From Candidatus Omnitrophota bacterium (GTDB taxonomy: Bacteria; Omnitrophota; Koll11; Zapsychrales; Zapsychraceae): a stretch of 12,753 nucleotides of DNA. Shown one piece after another: positions 1-8,083 of this stretch. The notes beneath the pieces were generated by a model. It did no database searches, was not told where the DNA came from, and worked only from the letters and a program-made list of their open reading frames with translations. Position 1 is the stretch's first letter. Every line of letters starts with the position of its first letter. The stretch lies in contig JAGLMJ010000025.1 in the NCBI GenBank assembly GCA_023140095.1, forward strand, positions 1-12,753, given 5' to 3'. The position numbers and the translations under genes were made by a program.

Positions 1-2
1 CG

Positions 3-356
3 GATTCACAAAGCTTTTTTTATTACTTTATTCTGCGCGCATTTGATCCCTTTTTCTATGTCACTTACACCGCGCATGTCATGCAGGTCCTCCTGAGTGT
101 CATCCACTGGATACCTGTATTTTTGTACGTTTATCGCATCCGATTTTTATCCGTCGAGTTCTGGAAGTGCTTATTGATCCTTCGATGCATCTTTGAGGTC
201 ACAGGCCATTCTTACGAGATGAATTCTCTCATTGCCCTCTACTACAGAAGGCCTAAGACCTGTCTGACCATCTTCATCATTCTCATCATCCCGCACATCA
301 CCTCTTATATAGTTTGCTACTGGTATGCGTTTAGGCGGGAAAAAGTATTGCCTTAA
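3..356 (+). CDS. Membrane protein of unknown function, C-terminal part (5' end outside window)
   Basis: The reading frame is open from the left edge to a TAA at 354-356, giving 117 visible residues. I do not recognise the family. The protein is very hydrophobic and aromatic. Likely membrane segments lie around visible residues 25-43 (VMQVLLSVIHWIPVFLYVY), 52-66 and 86-107 (rich in I, L and Y), and the tail is basic (FRREKVLP). Short basic stretches (YRIR, YYRRPK) separate the segments, as expected for cytoplasmic loops. The first ATG in the frame (81) has no Shine-Dalgarno sequence before it and coding-like hydrophobic sequence continues upstream, so the true start is probably outside the window. 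It converges on the RND transporter gene with a single base between the two stop codons. No minus-strand gene covers this stretch, so it is not an antisense shadow. Function and partner cannot be inferred. Confidence 0.55.
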   Translation, partial: DSQSFFYYFILRAFDPFFYVTYTAHVMQVLLSVIHWIPVFLYVYRIRFLSVEFWKCLLILRCIFEVTGHSYEMNSLIALYYRRPKTCLTIFIILIIPHITSYIVCYWYAFRREKVLP

Positions 357-357
357 A

Positions 358-3300
358 TTATTGGCTGGGTACCTGCTTAACCATATGACGATGCAAAACT
401 TTCGTGATCAGATCATCGAATATCGCATAGATGCAGGGAATGACGATCAATGTAAGACCTGTGGCAAAGAACAGGCCCCAAATGATCGAAAGCCCCATCG
501 GCTTTAAGAATGGATCCCCGCCGCCAATCCCATAAGCCACGGAGACAAGCCCGCCGATGGTAGTAATCGTGGTCATCATAACGGGACGCAGCCGCATCCG
601 GCCGCCTTCAATAAGCGACTCCCATCGGTCTTTTCCCGATTTTCTCAAATTATTAATGCAATGCACCAAAACAACCGAATCATTGACCACAATACCCGTT
701 AAGCCCACGGCTCCCATCAGCGCAAAGAAACTCAGCGGACGGCCGTGCAGCATAAAAGCGATAACAACTCCCAGAAAACCAAACGGAATCGCGGTCATGA
801 CAATAAACGGCTGCACCAAAGACCCGAAAATTGCTGTAAAGATAATGAAAATTAATAATAAGGCGACAATAAAAGAAAATAACAGGTTCCGCTGGGTTTC
901 CTTCTGTTCCTCATATTCACCGCCGAACTTCAAAGTGTATCCCTTATACTCCAGGGGAATATCCTTAAAGGCCTTTTTCAGCCCGATGTTGACGCCCAGC
1001 GAGGTTGCCTGCTCTTCGTCGACATCGCCGGTCACCCAAACGGTCCGCTTTCCGTCGAGATGCGTAATAGCGTAAATGCCTTCCTTTTCCTCGACAGAGG
1101 CCACCGAATCTAACGGCACTAAATTCCCTTTTTGATTCCGCACGAGAATTTTATTAAAATCATCAAGGCTATTGCGTGAACTCTCAGGAAAACGCACGAC
1201 CACATCGATCTCATCTTCGGCCCGTTCGGGCTTAACGGTTGTCGCGATGCCTCCTTTGAAGGCCTGCCGGACGGTTGTGGCAATATTGTCGACGCTGATG
1301 AAGAATTTCTTGGCCTTGGCCTCATCGACGATAATGCTCAATTCTTTTTTGCCGAATTCATAGTTCGTATCCACATCAGAAACGCCGTCTATCTTCTTCA
1401 AATGCGTTAGAATTTTAGCCGCTATTTCATTGAGCACCGCAAAGTTATCCCCCTTGATCCCCACAGAAATGGCGCGGCCCGTCGAAGGCCCCTCTTTAGG
1501 CGAAAAGAAATAGAGTTTTTCAAACCCCTTGATCAATTCTAAATTTCCGCGTAAGGACTCTTTGATCTCATCAGGCTTTCGATGCCGCTTTTGCATAGGG
1601 GTCAGAAATACCGTCACCTGCGCTAAATGGGAACCGTTCTTGGCATTAGGATCAAATCCCATCTCCTGAGAAATGCTTCCGATATAACTCCGGTAGGATT
1701 CCAATTCATCCTTCGGTATCGTCTCCACTAACTCTTCGATCGGCGCGAGCAGGGCCTCCATCTGCTCGAGGCTCGTCCCTGTCTTGGCCTCGGCCCGGAT
1801 ATAAAATTCCTCCATCCCCTCCCCTGAAAACATAATAACCTTCAGCTTTGTCGCAAAGGCCGCAAAAATGACAGCCGGGATCAGGACAAAAATAAGAAAT
1901 CCCAAAACAAAATACCGGTGTTTTAACGCCTTGCGCAAGACGCGTAAATACCAGGACGATACGTTCTGGAACCATTTCTTCCCCGTGACCCCTTCACGGC
2001 TCACATGTTTGAATTTTGCGCCCCGGACGAAATCGGCCAAATGTGAGGGTAAGATAATAAAACACTCAAAAAGCGACGCGCTTAAGGCGATGATCACGAC
2101 CATCGGGATCTCCCTGATGAATTTTCCGATAATATCCGGGATGAACAACAGCGGGGCGAATGCGGCGAATGTGGTTAAAATGGTCGCTGTCACAGGGGCG
2201 ATCACCTCTGTCGTCCCCTTGACCGCGGCTTCTTTCGGGCTCATCCCGCGCTCGACATATCCGTAGACATTCTCCGCCACGATAATACCGTCGTCGACGA
2301 GCATCCCCAAGACAATGATCAATCCAAGCATGGACACCAGATTGATGCTGATCCCCATCATGTTCATAAAGAAAAAGGTGATGAACAATGATATCGGGAT
2401 CCCAATGGCCGTTACCAGCGCGGGGATCGGGTCCAGGAACGTAAAAAGAATAGTGACGACCAGTACGAAACCGATCAGCCCGTTGTTCTTCAAGACACCC
2501 AAACGCCGCTTCACATAATACGACATATCATTGGCAATAATGACCTCGACGTTATCAGGCAGGGACTGCTGAAATTGTCCGACCGCGTCGTTGACCTTCT
2601 TAACCATTTTCAGGATATCCGAAGACTCATTCTTGACCACCACCATGCCCAGAGAGCGCTCGCCATTGGTGCGCGCGATTCGCGTCAGGTCTTCAAAGGT
2701 CTTCTTAACTTTTGCCACATCCTTGACCCGCAGCCAGTTCCCCGAATCATTGGCGCGGATGATCACATTTCCGATTTCTTGGGCGGATTTAAATTCGCCG
2801 GTCGTGCGGATATTGAATTCCTCTTTTTCCGTCGTCAGATATCCCCCGGGAAGCGTGATATTGCGTGATTGCAGCGCGCCCATAACCTCGTCGATCGAAA
2901 CATGGAACATCTTCAATTTATCCGGATCGACCTCGACATGAAACTCCGGTTCCCGCCATCCTAAACGCCTGACCGTAGCCACCCCGTTGATATTAAGGAT
3001 AATGTCCTCGAGATTTTCCGCATACTGCCGTTTTTCAAATTCCGGAATAGGACCGGCCAGAGAAACCTCAAGGACAGGAAATTCCTTACTACGCAGTTCA
3101 AAAACGATGGGGTCGTCTTTAACTCCGTCCGGCAGGTTCTGAATACGGGCGACGGCGCGTTCAATATCATCCATCACCTGATTTTTATTGCTCGCCTTGG
3201 GATCTATGGTAATGCCGATCTCTGAACGCCCTTCTTCGGATTTGGAATTGATCTCCTTGATGCCGCTGATGCCCTTGATCTCCTTTTCGATCGGGATCGT

Positions 3301-3489
3301 GACAAACTTCTCAACATCTTCGGTAGGCGCTCCGGGATAAATCGTGGTGATGGTGGCGATATCATAATCCACTTGCGGAAAGGCCTCTTTGCGTAAATGA
3401 AAAACGGAAAAGATCCCGATCACGATGATCAGAAACGACAGAAGATTGACCAGAAGTGAGTTTTTAACTGAGAATTGAGCCAGCTTCAT
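358..3489 (-). CDS. RND-family efflux transporter, AcrB-type inner-membrane permease
   Basis: Proton-driven inner-membrane permease of the RND superfamily. It would export drugs, metabolites or other toxic compounds together with the outer-membrane factor encoded just upstream. At 1043 residues it has the usual AcrB-like length and a duplicated layout: TM1 at about 11-31, a large periplasmic loop, TM2-TM6 at about 336-482, TM7 at about 525-546, a second loop, then TM8-TM12 at about 868-1027. The TM4 motif GMLVDDG holds D399 and D400, the counterparts of the AcrB proton-relay aspartates. In TM10 the AcrB lysine position reads N936 followed by D937 (GIVVNDSVVLV), a variant seen in non-AcrB branches. 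The ATG at 3489 is preceded by GGAGAG overlapping the end of the upstream gene, so translation is probably coupled. The substrate class (drug rather than metal) is inferred from the marR neighbour only. It is the last gene of the operon, and no periplasmic adaptor gene accompanies it. Confidence 0.95.
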   Translation of the reverse strand: MKLAQFSVKNSLLVNLLSFLIIVIGIFSVFHLRKEAFPQVDYDIATITTIYPGAPTEDVEKFVTIPIEKEIKGISGIKEINSKSEEGRSEIGITIDPKASNKNQVMDDIERAVARIQNLPDGVKDDPIVFELRSKEFPVLEVSLAGPIPEFEKRQYAENLEDIILNINGVATVRRLGWREPEFHVEVDPDKLKMFHVSIDEVMGALQSRNITLPGGYLTTEKEEFNIRTTGEFKSAQEIGNVIIRANDSGNWLRVKDVAKVKKTFEDLTRIARTNGERSLGMVVVKNESSDILKMVKKVNDAVGQFQQSLPDNVEVIIANDMSYYVKRRLGVLKNNGLIGFVLVVTILFTFLDPIPALVTAIGIPISLFITFFFMNMMGISINLVSMLGLIIVLGMLVDDGIIVAENVYGYVERGMSPKEAAVKGTTEVIAPVTATILTTFAAFAPLLFIPDIIGKFIREIPMVVIIALSASLFECFIILPSHLADFVRGAKFKHVSREGVTGKKWFQNVSSWYLRVLRKALKHRYFVLGFLIFVLIPAVIFAAFATKLKVIMFSGEGMEEFYIRAEAKTGTSLEQMEALLAPIEELVETIPKDELESYRSYIGSISQEMGFDPNAKNGSHLAQVTVFLTPMQKRHRKPDEIKESLRGNLELIKGFEKLYFFSPKEGPSTGRAISVGIKGDNFAVLNEIAAKILTHLKKIDGVSDVDTNYEFGKKELSIIVDEAKAKKFFISVDNIATTVRQAFKGGIATTVKPERAEDEIDVVVRFPESSRNSLDDFNKILVRNQKGNLVPLDSVASVEEKEGIYAITHLDGKRTVWVTGDVDEEQATSLGVNIGLKKAFKDIPLEYKGYTLKFGGEYEEQKETQRNLLFSFIVALLLIFIIFTAIFGSLVQPFIVMTAIPFGFLGVVIAFMLHGRPLSFFALMGAVGLTGIVVNDSVVLVHCINNLRKSGKDRWESLIEGGRMRLRPVMMTTITTIGGLVSVAYGIGGGDPFLKPMGLSIIWGLFFATGLTLIVIPCIYAIFDDLITKVLHRHMVKQVPSQ

Positions 3490-3494
3490 ACAGC

Positions 3495-4982
3495 CTATAT
3501 CTCTCCTTTAAAATATTTCTTAAGCAACGTCCCTTCTTTCTTGCGCAGGTCCACAAGCGCGCCCTGATAGCGACGGATCGCCTCAGCGACAACACTGCGC
3601 GCAAGGACCAGGTCTTCCTGAAAGCGGATCACCGTATCCGTATCCGATCGCCCGTAGCCGAAACGTTTCACTTCGCCTTCGAGTTTCTGGGCCTGCAATG
3701 ACGCGATCTCCTGGCTGTTGCCGGCGATCTCCTTGAACACATTGCAATCACGCACGTGATCGGTAATATCAATGGCGATTTGCCGCTCGAGCAATTTCAA
3801 TTCTAAAAGCGCCTTGGCCTTCTGAAGCTCGGCGGCTTTCAATTCGCCTTTCGCCGCTCTATTCTCCAAAGGAAATGTGATCTTCAAACCCGCATAAAAA
3901 TCAGGATTATTTTCTTCAGTGATCTGGGTCACCGCATGCTTGAAATGGTCCCCGAGGCCGTTTTGCTCGAGAGTCGCCGTCAGATTGATCTCAGGCCACA
4001 TATTGTTCTTCTTCATGGTGAGTTTAATATCTTTTGATTCAATCGTCTTCTGCGCCTTTTTATAATCCTGGCGGTGCCCAAAGGCCTTCGAAAGCGCCAG
4101 CAAAACCTCTTCCTTACCATTAGCCGACAGATCAAAACTTTCAGTCGGTTCAATGTCAATATCCTCTTCAATATTTAAGAGAAGCTTCAGGACATTTGTT
4201 TTAGCCTTGACGCGGTTCTCAACGAGAATCAGCGTGTTCTTACGTGACTTATAATTCGCTTCCGAAGCGATCGCCTCCGGGATTTCGACGAGCCCGTCCT
4301 TGAGCTTTTCCTTGTTCAGATTATAAAGTTTTCTCGCCTCCGCGACCATATCCTCCTGGATCTTCACCAACTCGATCTCAAGAACAAGGTCCCAGTACGC
4401 CTTCTGGACCTCGGCGATACTTTGCTCAATTTTATCGAGCGTCGTATACTCGGCATTCTCGATATCGACAAGCGTCACCTTAACGTCACCCCGGTCCTGG
4501 ATCCCGAGGAAATTCTTTCCCAGATCCTGTTCAATCGTCACGCCGAGTGTCGAACCGTGGGTCAGCGGGGATGACGAAACGGATGAATCGGTCCAATTGC
4601 GGTTATTGTCCATATCGACACTGACCGTTGTTCCTGTCGGAAGCAATTTGGAAACACCGAGATTATAGTCATTATCAAGCGCTTTTGTCCCGGCAAGCGT
4701 CGAGGACTGTTTGCTCTGGTCATTACGGTACTTAACCTCGGCCTCGAGGATCGTATCATAAATGGATCGCGCCACCTTCTTGTCCGTCCGGGCGATCCAC
4801 GTGTCATACTTCGTCAGCTGGATATCAAAATTATTCAGCAGCGCCAATTCCGTGGTTTCTTCAAAAGAGAGCTGATAGGTTTTCCTCACTGCGCTCTCGC
4901 CATCGTCAGCAGAGACAAAAACAGACTGCCCGAATAAGCAAATAATAACTGTTGTCACCCAGATCATTGAATATCGTTTCAT
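3495..4982 (-). CDS. TolC-family outer-membrane efflux protein
   Basis: Outer-membrane factor that forms the exit duct of a tripartite efflux pump. The 495-residue protein starts with a Sec signal peptide (MKRY, then hydrophobic residues 7-18, probable cleavage after VFVSA25). No lipobox cysteine is present, so it is probably not a lipoprotein. Two homologous halves rich in long amphipathic helices follow, typical of the OEP fold. The C-terminal half has the family pattern FGYGRSDTDTVIRFQEDL, then A-x-x-x-Y spacing and LRKKEGTLL near the end. The region around residues 85-150, rich in N, T, S and G, fits the beta-barrel strands. The ATG at 4982 overlaps the marR stop by 4 nt (ATGA) and has AAAGGAG 7 nt upstream. 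It sits between the repressor gene and the RND gene. In many comparable operons an adaptor gene is also present; here there is none. Confidence 0.93.
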   Translation of the reverse strand: MKRYSMIWVTTVIICLFGQSVFVSADDGESAVRKTYQLSFEETTELALLNNFDIQLTKYDTWIARTDKKVARSIYDTILEAEVKYRNDQSKQSSTLAGTKALDNDYNLGVSKLLPTGTTVSVDMDNNRNWTDSSVSSSPLTHGSTLGVTIEQDLGKNFLGIQDRGDVKVTLVDIENAEYTTLDKIEQSIAEVQKAYWDLVLEIELVKIQEDMVAEARKLYNLNKEKLKDGLVEIPEAIASEANYKSRKNTLILVENRVKAKTNVLKLLLNIEEDIDIEPTESFDLSANGKEEVLLALSKAFGHRQDYKKAQKTIESKDIKLTMKKNNMWPEINLTATLEQNGLGDHFKHAVTQITEENNPDFYAGLKITFPLENRAAKGELKAAELQKAKALLELKLLERQIAIDITDHVRDCNVFKEIAGNSQEIASLQAQKLEGEVKRFGYGRSDTDTVIRFQEDLVLARSVVAEAIRRYQGALVDLRKKEGTLLKKYFKGEI

Positions 4983-5404
4983 TGCATACTCCTTTGGATC
5001 TTCCTTAATATACGAACATAATTCGCCTGGTCCTTTTTAGGTAACTTAGCCAGAAGGACCTCCCATTTCCTTTTGATCGTTGTTTTCAACTTTTTTGCGA
5101 TCCTTTTCCCCTTAGGCGTCAGGCCCACATTGACGACCCGGCGGTCATTCTTATCGTGAGTACGCCTGACATATCCTGACCTCTCAAGACGGCTCACGAT
5201 CCCCGTCGTCGTCGGAGCGGCAATGCCAAGTTTTTGGCTCAGCTCGTTAAGCTGGCAGGGCGCTTTTTCAGAAAGCGTCATGATGGTAAAGATCTGCGTC
5301 TGGGTGATATTGATTGTCTGGAAAAATCCCATCAGGATCCTTCGGGCGATCACAGGCATCAGGACGGATACTTCTTCAGCGATCTGTTTTGTCGTCGGCA
5401 TCAT
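4979..5404 (-). CDS. MarR-family transcriptional repressor
   Basis: Dimeric winged-helix regulator, very probably the local repressor of this efflux operon, relieved by a small-molecule ligand. It has 141 residues, the normal MarR length. The helix-turn-helix lies at about residues 49-77 (CQLNELSQKLGIAAPTTTGI, then VSRLERSG). The wing carries the family signature D-x-x-x-R (DKNDRRVVNVGLTPKG, about 84-99). N- and C-terminal helices would form the dimer interface. Two ATGs are adjacent at 5404 and 5401. GGGAGG at 5407-5412 is only 2 nt from the first but 5 nt from the second, so the second may be the real start. It is the first gene of the operon and overlaps the next gene by ATGA. A strong promoter with an overlapping palindrome lies directly upstream, as expected for autoregulation. 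The effector molecule cannot be told from sequence. Confidence 0.93.
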   Translation of the reverse strand: MMPTTKQIAEEVSVLMPVIARRILMGFFQTINITQTQIFTIMTLSEKAPCQLNELSQKLGIAAPTTTGIVSRLERSGYVRRTHDKNDRRVVNVGLTPKGKRIAKKLKTTIKRKWEVLLAKLPKKDQANYVRILRKIQRSMQ

Positions 5405-5406
5405 TT

Positions 5407-5412
5407 CCTCCC
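5407..5412 (-). promoter_or_regulatory. Ribosome binding site of the marR-type gene
   Basis: Read on the minus strand this is GGGAGG. It is 2 nt from the ATG at 5404 and 5 nt from the ATG at 5401, which favours initiation at the second methionine. Confidence 0.7.
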
Positions 5413-5445
5413 TCTTGGGCTGGTCCTTTTCACTAGCAGGACTAA

Positions 5446-5460
5446 TAGTTAGCCTAACTA
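5446..5460. promoter_or_regulatory. Perfect 15-bp palindrome, probable MarR operator
   Basis: The palindrome TAGTTAG-C-CTAACTA has 7-bp perfect arms around a single central base. It begins one base downstream of the -10 hexamer, so a bound dimer would block RNA polymerase. A TTAG/CTAA core of this size is typical of MarR-family sites. A second, offset pair of arms (CTAATA at 5442-5447 and TATTAG at 5463-5468) overlaps it and extends across the -10 box, perhaps giving room for a second dimer. The symmetry is seen directly; binding by this MarR protein is inferred from position and family. Confidence 0.75.
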
Positions 5461-5461
5461 A

Positions 5462-5489
5462 ATATTAGCATAACAAACTGGTTTGTCAA
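5462..5489 (-). promoter_or_regulatory. Sigma70-type promoter of the marR/efflux operon
   Basis: On the minus strand the -35 box is TTGACA (5484-5489, full consensus). A 16-nt spacer follows, then the -10 box TAATAT (5462-5467) with an extended element TGC directly before it. Transcription would start around 5452-5456, inside the palindromic operator, leaving a leader of about 50 nt before the marR-type gene. This is the only strong promoter I see in the window. It would drive the repressor, outer-membrane factor and RND genes together. Confidence 0.8.
5473..5486. promoter_or_regulatory. Second inverted repeat overlapping the -35 region
   Basis: ACAAAC-TG-GTTTGT is a 14-bp inverted repeat with 6-bp arms. 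It overlaps the -35 hexamer and the promoter spacer. It could be a second regulator site, but its sequence differs from the TTAG-type palindrome next to the -10 box, so a different protein or no protein may bind it. Confidence 0.35.
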
Positions 5490-5568
5490 GGGCGGAAACT
5501 GGAAAAATTGGGCGTTAAAATTTGGTCAGATTTTCAAGCGGTAAAAGAGAGGCATTCAACGTGTGTTT

Positions 5569-6639
5569 TTAACAGATCCGGGGCAATTGCTCGCCGCTTA
5601 ACATGTCGATAATGCGGGCGGCCCCGATCTTGCTTTTCATCGTGACGAGAGACGGCGCATCATCGTTCACTTCACCGATTACGCAGGACCCTTCTCCCAT
5701 CGGATGGCCCTTCATGATCGCCAGGGCCTTCTCTTGATCCTTGGCGGGAATAAAAGCGGCAAACCGTCCTTCGTTGGCGACATAAAGCGGATCGAGCCCC
5801 AGGATCTCGCAAGCCGCGGCTACATCTTCACGGACAGGAACAGCAGATTCATCAATGTTAATGCCAACTTTAGCCGCCTGTGCGATTTCATTAAGTGTCG
5901 TGACAAGCCCGCCTCTTGTGAGATCCCGCAGGCAGTGGATCTCAACGCCTCCGTTTAACAGCGCCAAGACAAGGCCGGCTAAAGGCGCCGAATCGCTTTC
6001 GATCGAACTTTCGAATTCCAATCCTTCGCGGACCGCCATGATCGCCATGCCGTGGCGGGCAAGGTCGCCGTTAATGAGGACCACGTCGCCTTTGCGCACG
6101 CTCGACGGAGCGATCACCTGCTGATGATCGATCTGGCCGATGCCGGCCGTATTGATAAAGATCCCGTCGCCTTTGCCACGGTCGACCACTTTCGTATCGC
6201 CCGTCACGATGCGCACCAAGGCCTCATCAGCCGCCTGCTTGATCGACCGGACCACCTGCCAAAGCGCTTCCATCGCAAGACCTTCCTCCAAAATAAAACC
6301 GACACTTAAATAGGCCGGCCGCGCGCCGGACATCGCCAGATCATTGACCGTGCCGTTAACAGCGAGCTTTCCGATATCCCCGCCCGGAAAGACCAGCGGA
6401 TGCACGACATAAGAATCTGTCGTAAACGCGATCTTGTCCGTCGAACAATTCAAGACGGCGGAATCGTGGCTGTTGACCGTATCGTCCGGAACAAAAGTCT
6501 CTTTGAACATCTTCTCGATCATCTGATGCATGAGTTTCCCGCCGCCACCGTGCGCTAAGAGCACATACGGATAATCCTGAATAGGAATAGGGCAAGATAC
6601 TGAAAAATCTCGACTTTCATTCGTCGCTTTAGCGCTCAT
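5569..6639 (-). CDS. hypE: Hydrogenase maturation protein HypE (carbamoyl dehydratase)
   Basis: HypE accepts a carbamoyl group from HypF on its C-terminal cysteine and dehydrates it with ATP to a thiocyanate, the source of the CN ligands of the [NiFe] site. The 356-residue protein has the PurM/AIRS-like fold. The glycine-rich N-terminal motif is [11 protein letters not shown] (about 27-37), followed by the [20 protein letters not shown] region and the DLTRGGL motif. It ends exactly in the family's PRIC, so the acceptor cysteine C356 is the last residue. The ATG at 6639 overlaps the hypD stop by ATGA. It is the last gene of the hydrogenase cassette. The first 20 or so residues before the conserved core are slightly longer than in some homologues. 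No clear terminator follows, so some read-through toward the marR gene is possible. Confidence 0.97.
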   Translation of the reverse strand: MSAKATNESRDFSVSCPIPIQDYPYVLLAHGGGGKLMHQMIEKMFKETFVPDDTVNSHDSAVLNCSTDKIAFTTDSYVVHPLVFPGGDIGKLAVNGTVNDLAMSGARPAYLSVGFILEEGLAMEALWQVVRSIKQAADEALVRIVTGDTKVVDRGKGDGIFINTAGIGQIDHQQVIAPSSVRKGDVVLINGDLARHGMAIMAVREGLEFESSIESDSAPLAGLVLALLNGGVEIHCLRDLTRGGLVTTLNEIAQAAKVGINIDESAVPVREDVAAACEILGLDPLYVANEGRFAAFIPAKDQEKALAIMKGHPMGEGSCVIGEVNDDAPSLVTMKSKIGAARIIDMLSGEQLPRIC

Positions 6640-7751
6640 AACCCACCTTTATTTTTTACCAAAGGGTTGATCTTACGATAACGATAGTACGCCGCGCAGG
6701 CCCCTTCGGAGGAAACCATCGTCGCCCCGAGAGGTTTTTCCGGCGTGCATTTGTTCCCGAAAGCCGGGCATTCATGCGGTTTCTTGACCCCCTGCAGGAT
6801 CAAACCGCTGATACAGTCGGGGCTCTCTTCCGTCGTTAATTCGCCGACATTAAAACGTGCCTCGGCATCATGATCTTTATACTCATCCTGCAACCGAAGG
6901 CCGCTTTGCGCGATCTCCCCGATGCCGCGCCACTTCCGCGACGAAACACAAAAGACTTTCTCGACGAGAGTTTGAGCGGGCTTATTGCCGTCATGGCTCA
7001 CACAACGGGTATATTGGTTCTCCACTTCAAAGCGCCCTTCCTCTAATTGCGTCACGCACATTAAGATGCCTTGAAGGATATCCAGCGGTTCAAATCCCGT
7101 CACGATGATCGGGACTTGATATTTCTTCGCGATCGGCTCGTATTCCCAATATCCCATAACGGTGCAGACATGACCCGCGGCTAAGAATCCTTTGACGCGG
7201 TTATTTTCCGACGAGAGAACCGCCTCCATCGCCGGCGGAACAAGAACATGGGAAACAAGGATCGAGAAATTCTTGATCCCTTGTTCCTTTGCCTGATAAA
7301 CAGCCATCGCATTCGCCGGCGCGGTCGTCTCAAACCCGATGGCAAAAAAGACAACCTGCTTTTCCGGATGTTCCCGGGCGACCTTCAGCGTATCGAGCGG
7401 AGAATAGACGATACGAATGTCGCCGCCTTCCGCCTTGACGGAGAATAGATCTTTTTGAGACCCGGGCACGCGCAACATATCGCCAAAGGAGCAGAAAATC
7501 ACATCTTTGAGCGAGGCGATCGCGACGGCCCTGTCGATCAGCTCCAGCGGTGTTACGCAAACCGGGCATCCGGGCCCGTGGACCAATTCGATATTTTCGG
7601 GAAGCAACTCGTCAATGCCGAACTTAACGATCGCGTGCGTCTGCCCGCCGCAGACCTCCATCAGCACGTGAGGTTTCGTCGTGATCCTGTGGATCTCAGC
7701 GGATAATTGTTGCGCAAGTTTCGGATCGCGGTATTCGTCTAAATATTTCAT
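6636..7751 (-). CDS. hypD: Hydrogenase maturation protein HypD
   Basis: Iron-sulfur scaffold that, with HypC, holds the iron atom while the CN and CO ligands are attached. It has 371 residues, the usual length. Conserved motifs are visible: MEVCGGQTH (C34), HGPGCPVC (C62, C65), GFETTAP and GFEPLDIL. The four C-terminal cysteines C313, C328, C335 and C352 match the [4Fe-4S] ligand pattern. The ATG at 7749-7751 overlaps the hypC stop by ATGA, and its own stop overlaps the hypE start in the same way, so hypC, hypD and hypE are probably translationally coupled. All expected key cysteines are present, so the protein looks functional. Confidence 0.97.
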   Translation of the reverse strand: MKYLDEYRDPKLAQQLSAEIHRITTKPHVLMEVCGGQTHAIVKFGIDELLPENIELVHGPGCPVCVTPLELIDRAVAIASLKDVIFCSFGDMLRVPGSQKDLFSVKAEGGDIRIVYSPLDTLKVAREHPEKQVVFFAIGFETTAPANAMAVYQAKEQGIKNFSILVSHVLVPPAMEAVLSSENNRVKGFLAAGHVCTVMGYWEYEPIAKKYQVPIIVTGFEPLDILQGILMCVTQLEEGRFEVENQYTRCVSHDGNKPAQTLVEKVFCVSSRKWRGIGEIAQSGLRLQDEYKDHDAEARFNVGELTTEESPDCISGLILQGVKKPHECPAFGNKCTPEKPLGATMVSSEGACAAYYRYRKINPLVKNKGGL

Positions 7752-8002
7752 GACGGATTATCCTCAAGTTCATGAAGCTCACCGATCTCTTTAAGATACT
7801 CAAAGACTTTCATAGCTTCATCTTCATCCACCTGACTGATCGCAAACCCGGCATGAACAATAACATAATCCCCGATTTGGGCTTCCGGAATGTAGGCCAG
7901 CGAAACCTCTTTTAAGATCCCGCCGAAATTGACTTTCCCTTTCTTTGAAAGAGGATCATCACCTAAAATCGTCTCAATTTTTCCTGGTACCGCTAAACAC
8001 AT
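7748..8002 (-). CDS. hypC: Hydrogenase assembly chaperone HypC
   Basis: Small HypC/HupF-family chaperone. It binds HypD and then the large-subunit precursor to deliver the Fe(CN)2CO unit. It has 84 residues and begins with the diagnostic MCLAVPG. C2, which becomes the N-terminal iron ligand after methionine removal, is intact. The [11 protein letters not shown] segment in the middle is also typical, and the C-terminus is acidic and helical. The start is fixed by the essential second-position cysteine. The upstream ribosome site is weak (GGGG about 9 nt before the ATG). An 81-nt gap with a short repeat separates it from hypF, and it overlaps hypD by ATGA. Only one hypC-like gene is seen, so it presumably serves the HoxH-like subunit encoded here. 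Confidence 0.97.
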   Translation of the reverse strand: MCLAVPGKIETILGDDPLSKKGKVNFGGILKEVSLAYIPEAQIGDYVIVHAGFAISQVDEDEAMKVFEYLKEIGELHELEDNPS

Positions 8003-8022
8003 ATCAATAAACCCCAGTTATA

Positions 8023-8053
8023 TTTGTCATTTGGAATTTGGTTCTTGGAATTT
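8023..8053. repeat. Short direct-repeat element between hypF and hypC
   Basis: TTGGAATTT occurs twice (8031-8039 and 8045-8053), 14 nt apart, preceded by TTTGTCA. The stretch is A/T-rich and unlike the flanking coding sequence. I recall similar runs of TTGGAATTT units recurring between genes in various uncultivated bacterial genomes, where they produce spurious peptides of the LEFG-type. That recollection cannot be checked here, so only the local duplication is certain. Confidence 0.5.
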
Positions 8054-8083
8054 AATCTTCGTCAAACATGCCTTAATTGTACA

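Noticed and set aside
81..356. Left-edge membrane protein starting at the ATG at 81
   Set aside because: There is no Shine-Dalgarno sequence, and in-frame hydrophobic coding sequence continues to the window edge.
557..1075. 172-codon plus-strand ORF opposite the RND gene
   Set aside because: It lies wholly antisense to a gene with clear family motifs, has low-complexity composition rich in S, T, I and K, and has no recognisable domain. It is a shadow.
1868..2266. 132-codon plus-strand ORF, and another at 2591-2941
   Set aside because: Both are antisense to the transmembrane and loop regions of the RND gene and have no ribosome site or domain.
4920..4982. Lipoprotein signal in the outer-membrane factor (C15 in the signal peptide)
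   Set aside because: The residues before the cysteine (VII) do not fit a lipobox, and a normal signal peptidase I site (VSA) follows at residue 25.
5490..5568. Intrinsic terminator after hypE
   Set aside because: Only weak A/T-rich pairing (AAAAT/ATTTT) is present, with no stable GC stem followed by a T-run on the minus strand, so no terminator is called.
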